Assembly (NCBI RefSeq): GCF_000497045.1
Contig: NW_015961981.1
Span: 436,401-500,400 of the forward strand
DNA length: 64,000 nucleotides
Direction of reading: 5' to 3'
Source: Kalmanozyma brasiliensis GHG001
Lineage: Eukaryota; Basidiomycota; Ustilaginomycetes; Ustilaginales
The notes under the pieces are model-generated. The model searched no databases. It saw only the letters and a program-made list of their open reading frames with translations, and had not been told where the DNA came from. Below, piece after piece: positions 1 through 9,461 of this stretch (the stretch's first letter is position 1; each line of letters opens with the position of its first letter). Both the position numbers and the translations under genes were made by a program.

Positions 1-3000
1 CCTCCAGCGTCTTCAAGTTCTGGGCAAAGTCCTGCGCCAGCTCGGGTGGACAGTTGATGCTCGGGAAGTAGACCTGAAGAAGGTAGGTGATCATCTCGTC
101 GCCCCTCTTGGCGTAGATCGTCTTGGCCAGGGTGGCGATTTCACCGAGGACGATCTGAGCTTGGGCATCTCTGAAGTCAAAGTCCTCTTTGGTGGGTGCT
201 TCAAAGATGAGCCCGATGAGGGTCTCGTAGATGAATCGCTCGAAGCCTGGAAGGCCGGCGGAGGAGGTGCCATTAGCGGTGGCGCTGGTGGAGCCGGCCC
301 ACGATCCAACGAGGCGATGCAGAATCGAGAAGGCAGTGCGTTGACAAGCGGCATCCGAGTTGGTCGAGTAGAACACCACGCTCTGCAGCAATGTCTCGAG
401 CTGAGCGGCGTTTTTGTCCGAGACAAAGACGCCTTCCATCCCTGACTGCACCATCGACGAGAGCAGGTTCATGTACGCCTTCTGCAGCTCCGACTTTTGC
501 ACCGCGTCATCCGTGCCCGTCACACCCTGGTTGAGGAAGTAGAAGATGCGCTCCACCAGGAGGAGGAACAGCTGATCGACAATGGCCTTGACGTCGTCCT
601 TGTACCTGTTGACGACCAGCGAGAGGAAGTTGACAAAGTCGACCAGCTCCTGCGAGGTCACCTCGCTCAACAAGGCATCGATGAGGCCCGGAATGTAGGG
701 CAGCACCGCCTTGCCGCACGTCGAGACCATGCGAGAGAATGCACCGCGCGCCGACTCACGAACGACCGAGAACTGGTTCATCGAGCTGAGACTCACGAGC
801 ACCTGCTCCGTGATGGACTTGAAGACGCTCACCCATTGCGGCTCGGGCTGCGTGCTGTTGGGGTTGAGATCCGGGAAACCCTTCGAGAGGCTGCTGAGAG
901 CCAACATGAGGTGGTGTACTTGCAGTACAGAGGTGAGATCGGAGGCGTTGCGTTGAAAAGCTTGAACCGCTTGTCGCATCTGCTCGCTGAGCGGCTCCGA
1001 AATGGCTTTGAGCAGCACCACCTGGTCGTTCGGAGCGGTGTTGAGCAGAGAGATCAACATGCCGCTGGTCTCGAAGAGGTAAAGCTGACTGTCAAAGTAG
1101 CCTGCATGGGCGGTTGCTTTGACAAGCGGATCCTCATCTGCTCCGACCTCGGGAAGCTCGGCACGTACAACCAAGAGATCTTGCAGGCCCTGCAGGAGCC
1201 GTTGCACGAAGTCCAGAGGCACAGCGGCGACGGCCCGAAGGTCTCGCACGAAGCGCCAGAGCAGATAATTGACGCGCTTGCGTACGCCCAGCTTCTCGTG
1301 ATGGACTCCGCGCCAATCCAGGAAGGCAGGCAAGGCGTCCGAGACGCTGGCGCTACGGGCGGCAAAGAAGTTCGAGTATCGAACAAGGCATTCGAAGTAT
1401 TGCAGCTGCACTGCAGGGTGAGGAAACGACGATACGTTGGACTGCACCAGCTTTTGCACCATCTCGCCCAGGTTGCTGAGTGGTAGCGCTGCGAGCGCCT
1501 CGTTGCCGAGCTTGGGTGCTCGTCCCTTGGAACCAGCTTCTGGGCTTTGAACGAACATGGCGGGCGACAGTCCAACCTTGGGAGCTGCGGTGGCTGTGGT
1601 CATGACGTCGCCATAGAAGTGAATCACGTAGAGCGCAAGCTCGATCTGCTGCCACGAAAGCTGAGGGCCTGATCCGGATGCGCTCGCTTCGAAGGATGCA
1701 AAGGTCGACAAGACGAGCTGGGCAACGCTGTTGGAGAAGAGCTTGTCGTCAATGGCGGCAATGCCGCCCACGATGGTTTGCAAGCTCTTTCGCATGTCGA
1801 GGAACTTGATGTCATCCTCATCATCTTCGTCGTCCTCGTCGTCGGCTGCTCCGAAGCTGCAAGCAGGCCACTCTGCCTCTTCGTCGAACTTCATCTTTTG
1901 AAGGGCCACACCGATGAGGCTGGAGAGGAACTCCGCCCTCTGACCCGTGAGCTCGGCTCCTCGTCGCCGCGCCTTTTTGTAGATGCCCAAGATCATGTTG
2001 ATCCCCGAGAACATCTGCTCCGATGCATCGTCGTACTCATCCGAAAGGAAAGCGAGGACGAGCGGCAGGATCGAGTTGAGGAGAGCTTCTGCTGAGGCCC
2101 TGGTCGACTCTTCTGCTGCACTTTCTTCCAAGATCTTGCACATCTCGAGAACGAGACCGTTGGTTAAGTGAGCAAGATGCTCTCGGAACTCGATGTTGGA
2201 ATCGCTGGTATCGCTCTGACCGTTCTCGGCTGCGGGACCGGTACGCGTCCGTGATTCGAGTGGCGTGATGACATCGGAAAGGTTGAGTGCTTGAGCGAGG
2301 GAGAGCTTGTCAGCTGGCTTCATGCCTTTGCTGATGATACCGTGCAATGCGTCTACTGCCGCTGTGCGCATCTTGGGGATAGGGTGGTGCAATACGTTGA
2401 AAAGCAATGGTACGGTCTGGTTGGTGACGACGAGGTTGATGTCGATCCACGAGACGTAGTCCTCGACGATCTTTGTCGCCGCAGCGGTGAGCTCGACGGC
2501 GCTTGCAAAGGTCATGCTGCGGACGCCTGCTGACGTAGCGGGATCACTGGCCTGCTCCCCAAGATTGACGCGGCTGAAGCCCTCCTCGACGATGCGCCAG
2601 ACTGTTTCGGCGATGTTGGATGCATGATTGGCTCGGATCTCGTCCCTGATGACAGCATCTCTTTGCAAACGCTCTTTGGACCGGACCGCGCGCAAGGTGA
2701 CATCGGAGCCAAGGGTGATCGAGAGATCGTGCAGGACTCGCAAGACCAGGTCGGTGGTGAGCGGGTTGAGTGGCAGTTGAGAAGTGGAGGCCCGTGATGG
2801 TGAGGCGGAAGGATGGGCGCTGACCATAGAGAGAAGTGTAGGCAGGAGGGTGTAGGGCGGCGGCAGATTGTAAGTCTGAAGCAACAAGACAGCCAAAACT
2901 TGAGCAAACTTGTTCTTGATATATGGGACGGAGCCGTCTCCTGATCCAGCAATGTATTCCTTCTGAATATACTCGACGGCCGACTGTTGCAGCGAGGCTA

Positions 3001-3271
3001 CGGCCGCTGCTGGATCGCTCGACATACCGATACGGTTGCTGAGAAAGTCGTCGACGAGCATGAGACCGAACATGCGAGCATTCTGGCTGTACTTGGGACC
3101 GTTGTCCTCGGCATTGCGCGCCGACCATACGGACCAGCCTACACTCCAGCTCTCGTGTGTGATGGTCTTGAGATGCTCGAGAAACTGTAGCGCCTGTGAG
3201 GTGACGTCGGGACCCGCATTGGCGAGCGGGTTGGAGGCGATCTCGACCGCCTGGATGAGCTGGTCCTCCAT
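1..3271 (-). CDS. LOS1: Exportin-T, tRNA nuclear export receptor (C-terminus off the window)
   Basis: This single open frame of about 1090 codons starts at the ATG at 3271 (G at -3 and G at +4) and runs off the left edge. The protein is helical and repeat-like throughout, as in karyopherin-beta exportins. Its last visible part resembles the C-terminal region of human XPOT: a block on serial loss of helical repeats, a WAG segment and a final helix ending PELAQDFAQNLKTLE. An acidic DDEDDEDDEDD run lies near residue 478. Known role of the family: Ran-GTP-dependent export of mature tRNA through the nuclear pore. XPOT/Los1 proteins are about 1000-1200 residues, so only a few dozen residues should be missing. 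The gene is divergent from the HSF-type gene, with 3.3 kb between them. Confidence 0.85.
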   Translation of the reverse strand, partial: MEDQLIQAVEIASNPLANAGPDVTSQALQFLEHLKTITHESWSVGWSVWSARNAEDNGPKYSQNARMFGLMLVDDFLSNRIGMSSDPAAAVASLQQSAVEYIQKEYIAGSGDGSVPYIKNKFAQVLAVLLLQTYNLPPPYTLLPTLLSMVSAHPSASPSRASTSQLPLNPLTTDLVLRVLHDLSITLGSDVTLRAVRSKERLQRDAVIRDEIRANHASNIAETVWRIVEEGFSRVNLGEQASDPATSAGVRSMTFASAVELTAAATKIVEDYVSWIDINLVVTNQTVPLLFNVLHHPIPKMRTAAVDALHGIISKGMKPADKLSLAQALNLSDVITPLESRTRTGPAAENGQSDTSDSNIEFREHLAHLTNGLVLEMCKILEESAAEESTRASAEALLNSILPLVLAFLSDEYDDASEQMFSGINMILGIYKKARRRGAELTGQRAEFLSSLIGVALQKMKFDEEAEWPACSFGAADDEDDEDDEDDIKFLDMRKSLQTIVGGIAAIDDKLFSNSVAQLVLSTFASFEASASGSGPQLSWQQIELALYVIHFYGDVMTTATAAPKVGLSPAMFVQSPEAGSKGRAPKLGNEALAALPLSNLGEMVQKLVQSNVSSFPHPAVQLQYFECLVRYSNFFAARSASVSDALPAFLDWRGVHHEKLGVRKRVNYLLWRFVRDLRAVAAVPLDFVQRLLQGLQDLLVVRAELPEVGADEDPLVKATAHAGYFDSQLYLFETSGMLISLLNTAPNDQVVLLKAISEPLSEQMRQAVQAFQRNASDLTSVLQVHHLMLALSSLSKGFPDLNPNSTQPEPQWVSVFKSITEQVLVSLSSMNQFSVVRESARGAFSRMVSTCGKAVLPYIPGLIDALLSEVTSQELVDFVNFLSLVVNRYKDDVKAIVDQLFLLLVERIFYFLNQGVTGTDDAVQKSELQKAYMNLLSSMVQSGMEGVFVSDKNAAQLETLLQSVVFYSTNSDAACQRTAFSILHRLVGSWAGSTSATANGTSSAGLPGFERFIYETLIGLIFEAPTKEDFDFRDAQAQIVLGEIATLAKTIYAKRGDEMITYLLQVYFPSINCPPELAQDFAQNLKTLE

Positions 3272-4926
3272 GGCTGCTGTATTTGCCGTCGCCACTGCTC
3301 GTGCAGGCAAGCAGCGTTGGCCGAAGATGCGTCTCTAACCGTCCAAAGTATGAGCTCGAGAGACGCTCTGCTGCGGTGCCGGGACGTGGAAATCGTTTCG
3401 AGACTATGCCAACATTGAGGTGAGAGTGATGCTGATGATTTTGCTGTTGCTGAGAAGCGAGAGGATGGAGGCTGCTGAACACTCTCGAAGATCAGAAGTT
3501 GTGATTCGATGAGAGACTGAGTCTGGCCAAGCTGAGATGTGAACAAAGCTGAGTCGAAGAAGCGCTGCTTGTCGGTGACGCCGATGTGATGTGATGAAGA
3601 TGCTGCAACGGGCCGATGTGATGAACTGCGGAGCTGGAGGACAATGTGATGAAAGCGAAAGATGTGACTTTGACACACCAACACAATCGAGAAAGCCGCG
3701 CTTGTGGTAGTGTGATCCGTTTCAGAAGAAGTTTTAGCCGACTTTTCCAAGTGACACGCAACCTTCAAAATTCCGTGCGAGTTAATTTGGCTGAATCTGT
3801 TACGCCGCCACAAGTTGATCACGACGCGGGAACAAAAAATATCGAGCTTCTCCCCTCTTTCGCAGGTGCTTGGCTGCCCTGTGCGCGCTGTAACCATGCT
3901 TTCTCCCCCTCAGAACGCATTCAGTTGCCTTCGTGACTTGACAATCTGAGAAAGCGCAGACGATCAGGCCTATCACGGCTCTCGATAGGACAGACTGTGA
4001 TGAATGCCAGCTGGATGGCTACGGCGAGGCCAAGCGAGCAAAGCAGAGATCGCAGCTGATTGGTTTACCCCGCAACGCGAAGCTCAGCTCTAACTAAAAA
4101 TTGACAGCCAGCTCGGGAAAGGGACCGGGTAAGTTACGCGGCTCCTTTTGTTGTGTCAAGCCTCGCCCCAAATGAAGTCCGCTGGTTTCCGTCTCGCACC
4201 CTCGCAAGCTGGTGAGAGGATTGGGTTGGCACATCGTGGTGTACGCCATGATCACTGGTTGCTCGATGCTACTTTAACGGCAGCAACACCGCCACTACCA
4301 AGCTACTAATGTGCTTGTAAGATGGCATGAGACGTATGGATCCAGCTCGGCAAGCTGCGGCGATCTTGAGACGTCCTCCTACCGCAAAGCAGACAATGCG
4401 CCATCACCGCCTTTGATTGGAAGCTCAGCCATACGCTCGTTCGACCGTCGATGCGGAAGTGGATTTGCTCATAGTAACAGACAGACTTACGATGCGGACG
4501 ATGTCTGTGCCCTACGCTTGCGGGCTTGTTCACCTCCTCTGGATTTGCAAACCTCTTGCTCTGACATTGACTCGAGCTGCAACGAGCCAGGTCTCATGAC
4601 TCCACTGCAGAATGGAAGCTTTGCCTTGGAGATAGACGATGCGAAGCAGGGACAGATCTAGGTTCTGCGGGGTGGCCGTCCAGAATTGAAACTCAACAGC
4701 CAAGCATCTCGAATGACGCACTCTTGCACCCCTTCGCGCCCGTTCCGGAGAGCCAAAATGGTGGACTGGGTCACGAGATCCCCTCTAGCTCAATGTTTGC
4801 TCGTCTCGATCGAGTCTGTCTCAGTGGAACACAGCCCAAGGCTCGCATCCATCGAGCCCCCTTGCCGGACCCTCTCGCCACACCCTCTCTGCTTCCGTGG
4901 ACCCTTCCCCAGAGAACCTTTTTTAG

Positions 4927-4945
4927 CCTATAATTTATTTATAGG
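4927..4945. repeat. AT-rich 7-bp inverted repeat with 5-bp spacer
   Basis: CCTATAA at 4927-4933 is matched by TTATAGG at 4939-4945. It stands out as an AT-rich island in GC-rich DNA and contains TATA-like sequence. It may be a protein-binding site or chance; no nearby start uses it obviously. Confidence 0.35.
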
Positions 4946-6110
4946 ATGGAAATGTCAAGAAAAGGGTCTCTGTCGATCTCGATCCATCGATCCACGCATC
5001 CACGCATCGCTCGGCAAAGCCAATCCGTCCCGGTCTAGATTCCCTGAATCAGGGCCGACACCACCGACACCGCCTCTCGATCCTGTTTGACTGCTCAGTT
5101 GCTCGTTCGCTTGGTCCTAGCCCCTGACCGTCTGTGATCGACGTCCAAACTATCGCTTTTTTGATGGGGTCACGTTGGCTGCTCGGCGATCGCACCCTGG
5201 TCGGAACGAGCCGAGATGAGGTGTTGTCGTGATGTCGAATGAAGCGATAGACCGGGTGGCGGCCAAGGCTGGTCTGTCTCAGGTTCAAGGGCCGAATGGA
5301 CCCAGAACGGGCCCGGACGAGTCATCACGACGGTCTTTCCTGATGGGCGAGAGAGGATGTCCTGGAGAAGGAGGGCTGCAGCATGCAGTTGACCGTCTCG
5401 ATCCAGGGCCAAAGAGAGGCAGTGCAAGTGAGGTGCACAGTCAGCGTCGTGTCGCGATAATGAGATGATTGCCGTCCAAAACGCGTGCTCTCCCTCTCCC
5501 AAACCGGACAAAAGGAGCAGCAAGCGAGCTTGAACAAGGCCCCACCTGACCTGCAGCGTGATTATGCACAGACGCACGCGCCACAGCAATCCGCTTCAAC
5601 GCGCCCGCCTTCTCGTTGCCTCCTTTGGCCAAGTCACAGGCACACCGGTACCCCGTTTTATCTCGGCAGAAACCCTTGAGTCATCACGACATTCGCAACT
5701 TTGCCAACTCGTACATCAGCTCGAAGATAGGAATCAATGAGAAGGGGGTAGGATGCCGAAAGCCTGGGTGTTCAGACGCGTCAAGTGTGGGTCCCGCCTT
5801 GAAATGGGACAGGGAAAGAGCCTGGATCGGCGTCGACTTGACTCACTCACCAAGAAAGTCGCGCGCGTCGTCGGAATCTTCCAGCCCAAAAATGGAGGCA
5901 GTGCGTCAGTGTGTGTGGAGTGAGCTGAGGTTGAGCTCGATGCAGTACACTGATCAAGTGCCTTGTGTCACTTTTGGAAGCGACGGCGTTCAGCCCAGTC
6001 ACAGACACAAAGGCTGAGTTGCTGCTGAGCTGCACCGCTGCTGCATCCAGCTGCACGGTCGGCTGTTCGCTGCGTTCTTCTCGATCCAGCCTCCCAATCT
6101 TGCCTCTGCC

Positions 6111-6128
6111 TGCTGCTGCTGCTGCTGC
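6111..6128. repeat. TGC trinucleotide run (6 units)
   Basis: Six TGC units lie in the presumed 5' leader of the HSF-type gene, shortly before the CA repeat. Confidence 0.8.
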
Positions 6129-6147
6129 ACCGCGATCCGGGCTCAGT

Positions 6148-6171
6148 CACACACACACACACACACACACA
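6148..6171. repeat. CA dinucleotide microsatellite (12 units)
   Basis: A perfect CA run of 24 bases lies about 400 bp upstream of the HSF-type start codon. It is likely to be length-variable between strains. Confidence 0.9.
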
Positions 6172-6569
6172 GAGTCACACACGCTCGCCTTCCCGCCAAT
6201 TCTGAGTGCTGCTTATGGCTTGACCTGCTCCTTCTAGATCGCCCTGGCCAGATCGTTGTCGCCAGCTTTCGTTCCTTCTTGCATCCATTTCCTTCATCAT
6301 TCAAGGCAACCTCCATCGCGCCACCATCTATCTTCGCTGTCAAACCGATATCTTGAGCTGCATTGCTCAATCGCTCGACTGTACCTTCCCGTCCAGTAAC
6401 GGCGTCCGGCTTTCTCACCTCTCGGAGGCATCGACAACCGCAGCGCGGTCCGATCTCCATCAGCTAGCCTTTTCTCTATTGCTGAAAAGCTGACAAGCTT
6501 GAGCACCCGACGGTCACTCCTCGACGCAATCAACCTTCGACCGTTGTCGTTTTCACATCCTCATTCACA

Positions 6570-9314
6570 ATGTCGGTCGACACAGAGCCCCGCGCCCCTC
6601 GCGCAAATAACACTCAGTCTTCTCCCACCTTCCGCCAAACCGGCTTCGCTGTGCCGACTGCCTCGGCCCCCGCAACCAATGATGTCAACGCCGTTGCTGT
6701 CGCTCAGCATGTCCTCTCGCCAAAGATGCGTACCTCCAACGCCAGTCTCAACGCAGCACTGCAGGGCAAGGCTATGGTCTTGTCCAAGTCTGGGATTCCC
6801 CAAGACGAAGACTCAGACATGACAGAGGCATCCCAATTGCCGCTGCCCATCCCTGGCTCCTTTGGCAAGCTCGAGCCCGTGGCCATGAGCTCGCACGTCT
6901 CGCGTTCTCCCAACGACCTTCCAACGCCTCCGGATGCTCCTGCTGCCGCACCTCACAAGGTTTCACAATCCCCTCACAGTGCGACGGTGCGACTTCCTTC
7001 GCTCAACTCGAGCATGCTCTCTCCACGATACTCCACGCTGCAAGGCTCGAGCATCTCGAGTGGTCCCACTTCCATCACATCCAGCAACTTCTCTCCCAGC
7101 AGGAGCACCGATCCTCATCTCTACTCGATCTCGGCTGGCAGAAAGTACAGCTACACCAGCTTCAACAAACCTTCGCTCAGCACCTCGTTCAAGACCTCGG
7201 CTATGCGTATGCGCGGACCGGCACTGGATGACGACGAAGACGAGGAGGACGACAGCTTTGGTAGGCCAGTGTTGCGATATGCGCGAGGCTCCACAGCAGC
7301 CACAGACAGGGCAACCGCTGAACCCGGCATCGAACTGGACGGCGATGAGGTCTTCTCCTTTTCGAGTCCCTGCTTCGGTCCCAAGGAATTGTCCGATGAC
7401 AGCGTGCCTTCGCCCGAGCTTCACGAGGCCATGCCTCCTTCTCAGGCTGCGGCCAACCCGAACGCCATCATGAGCCCAAGCTGGGCCACCGCCTCGCTCG
7501 GCAAGCTGTCCTTGAACAGCAACGAGGCGAGAGGATCTCCTGGTTCGGCTAGCGCACGCAGGCCGTCACGCTCGCAACACCACCACAGCAGTGGAGCTCT
7601 GTCGTCTTCAGCCGACGTAGCAGCTGCTGCCATGAAGCAGCGCCGATATTCGCACAACAAGCACACACGTCCTGCGTTTGCCTCACCTGGTCCTAGCAGC
7701 TACACATACTCATCCAGCTTCGGCCGCGACCATCCTTACGCACGCACGCCTACCTCCTCCAGCTTGACACCCAGCCATCGCAAGCAGTCGAGGTCAAGGT
7801 CGAGGTCCAGGTACGACGAGAGACCTGCTCGAAGTGGCACGGCGGTGGACGACGACGAGACGGACGAGGAGATGCGCATGGACGACGACGACGCTACGGA
7901 GGACGAAGCCGACTATGCCTACAGCGCATCCTACCAGGCTCGCGTGCGCCAGGGCCTTGCACAGAGAGGCGATGCGGCTCTCGGCAGCACTCCGTCGAGC
8001 TTCGGTGCGAATGCCTCCAACTTGGGTCTCACTTTCCATATGAGCCCGGGCAACCATTCCACACTCGGTAAGGGGCATCCGCTGGATGCAAGTCGATCAC
8101 CCGTCATGTCCAATGCCAACGTTGCCGTCAGCTTGAGCCGCCAGTACAGCTCGGATCGACATGCAGCAGCTGCAGGCGGCCTCGCACCGCTCCGACACCA
8201 CCCGTATGCCACCAGTCCATCCGCCACAACGGGCCCGCTGAGCGCCTCTATGGGTTTGGCCTACTCTCCTGGCTCCAATGCGCCCCTCAATCGACCGGCT
8301 CACCGCAGAGGAAGCAGTCTGAACAACGGACTGGCTGCCCCGGCCTATTCCGCAGGCACCCTGTCAACGTCACCTCGATTCGGCAACGCAGCTGCTTCGG
8401 GTCGCAGCCCAGAGGATGCAGGCGCTGATCGTCTCAGCCAATCACCGTACGGAGTCAGCTCTGGCTCTCCATATGCAGCGGGCGCTCGCGGTCTGAACGG
8501 GACGGGAGGCTACTACGGACCCGCTCAAGGCGGCGCCTACAGCCAGTCGCCGCGCTACTCGCAGAGCTACGGTGCTCGCAAGGAGTCGGGCGGATACGCT
8601 TCCACCCTCGCATCGCACTTTGAAGGCCACGAGCGATCCGACAGCATGGCAAGCGAGGCGACCGAGGTGGGCGACGCATCCAACGCCTCCATTCCTTCGA
8701 TCCGCAAGTCCTCATTCGGCAAAGCAGGCGCGGTGCGCTCGACGAGCAACACAGCCGCCACAGGCAACACCGAGGAGACACAACAGGTCGCTGCCATCCG
8801 CGACCGTCTCGGTGGCGCCGCCAGCTGCTCGGCCTTCATCTCCAAACTCTGGCACCTCATGATCAACCCGGAGCAGTACAGCAAGTACATCCGATGGGAC
8901 GAAGCCGGCACCTCCATCATCCTCTCTTCGGAACCGGACATCGCCAACGAGTTTGCTGCCGACGTCTTGCCTCGTCTGTTCAAGCACGGTAACAACGCGA
9001 GTTTCATCCGTCAGCTCAACCTGTACGGCTTCCAGCGCATTCCTTCGTCCCGATTGCTGGATGCGGCCGAGATGAAGGTCGCCGCCGCCAAGAGGGCCGA
9101 GATGGGCAATGGCGGCAGTTCGACATTGAACACGGCGGTGCAGCTGTATGGCGCGCACAGCAGCTTCGCTCATCCGAGGTTCCTGCGGGGCAGAGAGGAG
9201 TTGTTGCCTACCATGAAGCCGAGGAGCTCCAAGAAGCCCAAGAAGGCCGGGGCGAGGGCCGAGGCCGGCGCAGGAGGCGACGAGACGGATGAGGAGGACT
9301 TTGCGCTGAGTTGA
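6570..9314 (+). CDS. HSF-type DNA-binding domain transcription regulator
   Basis: The frame encodes 914 residues. Residues 1-745 are low-complexity (Ser, Pro, Ala, Gly) with acidic patches near 225 and 425-450 and no recognised domain. An HSF-type winged helix starts near residue 751 (SAFISKLWHLM). It includes the recognition helix NASFIRQLNLYGFQRI and the closing HPRFLRGREELL near residue 868-880. A short basic then acidic tail follows. HSF-domain proteins bind inverted nGAAn-type sites and control stress, morphology or flocculation genes (Hsf1, Sfl1, Mga1, Skn7 groups). The domain lies at the extreme C-terminus with no HR-A/B coiled coil after it, so it is probably not the canonical heat-shock factor. 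Which subgroup it belongs to cannot be decided by eye. Confidence 0.85.
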   Translation: MSVDTEPRAPRANNTQSSPTFRQTGFAVPTASAPATNDVNAVAVAQHVLSPKMRTSNASLNAALQGKAMVLSKSGIPQDEDSDMTEASQLPLPIPGSFGKLEPVAMSSHVSRSPNDLPTPPDAPAAAPHKVSQSPHSATVRLPSLNSSMLSPRYSTLQGSSISSGPTSITSSNFSPSRSTDPHLYSISAGRKYSYTSFNKPSLSTSFKTSAMRMRGPALDDDEDEEDDSFGRPVLRYARGSTAATDRATAEPGIELDGDEVFSFSSPCFGPKELSDDSVPSPELHEAMPPSQAAANPNAIMSPSWATASLGKLSLNSNEARGSPGSASARRPSRSQHHHSSGALSSSADVAAAAMKQRRYSHNKHTRPAFASPGPSSYTYSSSFGRDHPYARTPTSSSLTPSHRKQSRSRSRSRYDERPARSGTAVDDDETDEEMRMDDDDATEDEADYAYSASYQARVRQGLAQRGDAALGSTPSSFGANASNLGLTFHMSPGNHSTLGKGHPLDASRSPVMSNANVAVSLSRQYSSDRHAAAAGGLAPLRHHPYATSPSATTGPLSASMGLAYSPGSNAPLNRPAHRRGSSLNNGLAAPAYSAGTLSTSPRFGNAAASGRSPEDAGADRLSQSPYGVSSGSPYAAGARGLNGTGGYYGPAQGGAYSQSPRYSQSYGARKESGGYASTLASHFEGHERSDSMASEATEVGDASNASIPSIRKSSFGKAGAVRSTSNTAATGNTEETQQVAAIRDRLGGAASCSAFISKLWHLMINPEQYSKYIRWDEAGTSIILSSEPDIANEFAADVLPRLFKHGNNASFIRQLNLYGFQRIPSSRLLDAAEMKVAAAKRAEMGNGGSSTLNTAVQLYGAHSSFAHPRFLRGREELLPTMKPRSSKKPKKAGARAEAGAGGDETDEEDFALS

Positions 9315-9461
9315 AGGGGCGATCTTTCACTCTTGTTTATCCTTGTGCTGGTTCACCTTCGCATGTTTGTATTGCACCTGTCAATCCTTTCTTTTCACTC
9401 TGCTTTCCGTCCTGTCTCAAGTGTGAAGTGTGTGTGAGGGAAGCATTGCGTGACATTGGAT

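Larger units (their letters stand above)
3272..6569. other. Gene-free 3.3 kb divergent intergenic region
   Basis: No convincing coding sequence was found between the LOS1 start and the HSF-type start. Open frames here are short, overlap on both strands and have no recognisable domain. The part just before 6570 is CT- and TC-rich, as in smut 5' leaders. It carries a TGC run, a CA dinucleotide run and a small AT-rich inverted repeat, all listed separately. A long 5' leader or a non-coding RNA for the downstream regulator is possible but not shown. Confidence 0.6.

Noticed and set aside
497..1486. 329-codon plus-strand frame
   Set aside because: Antisense to LOS1, which has family similarity over its whole length.
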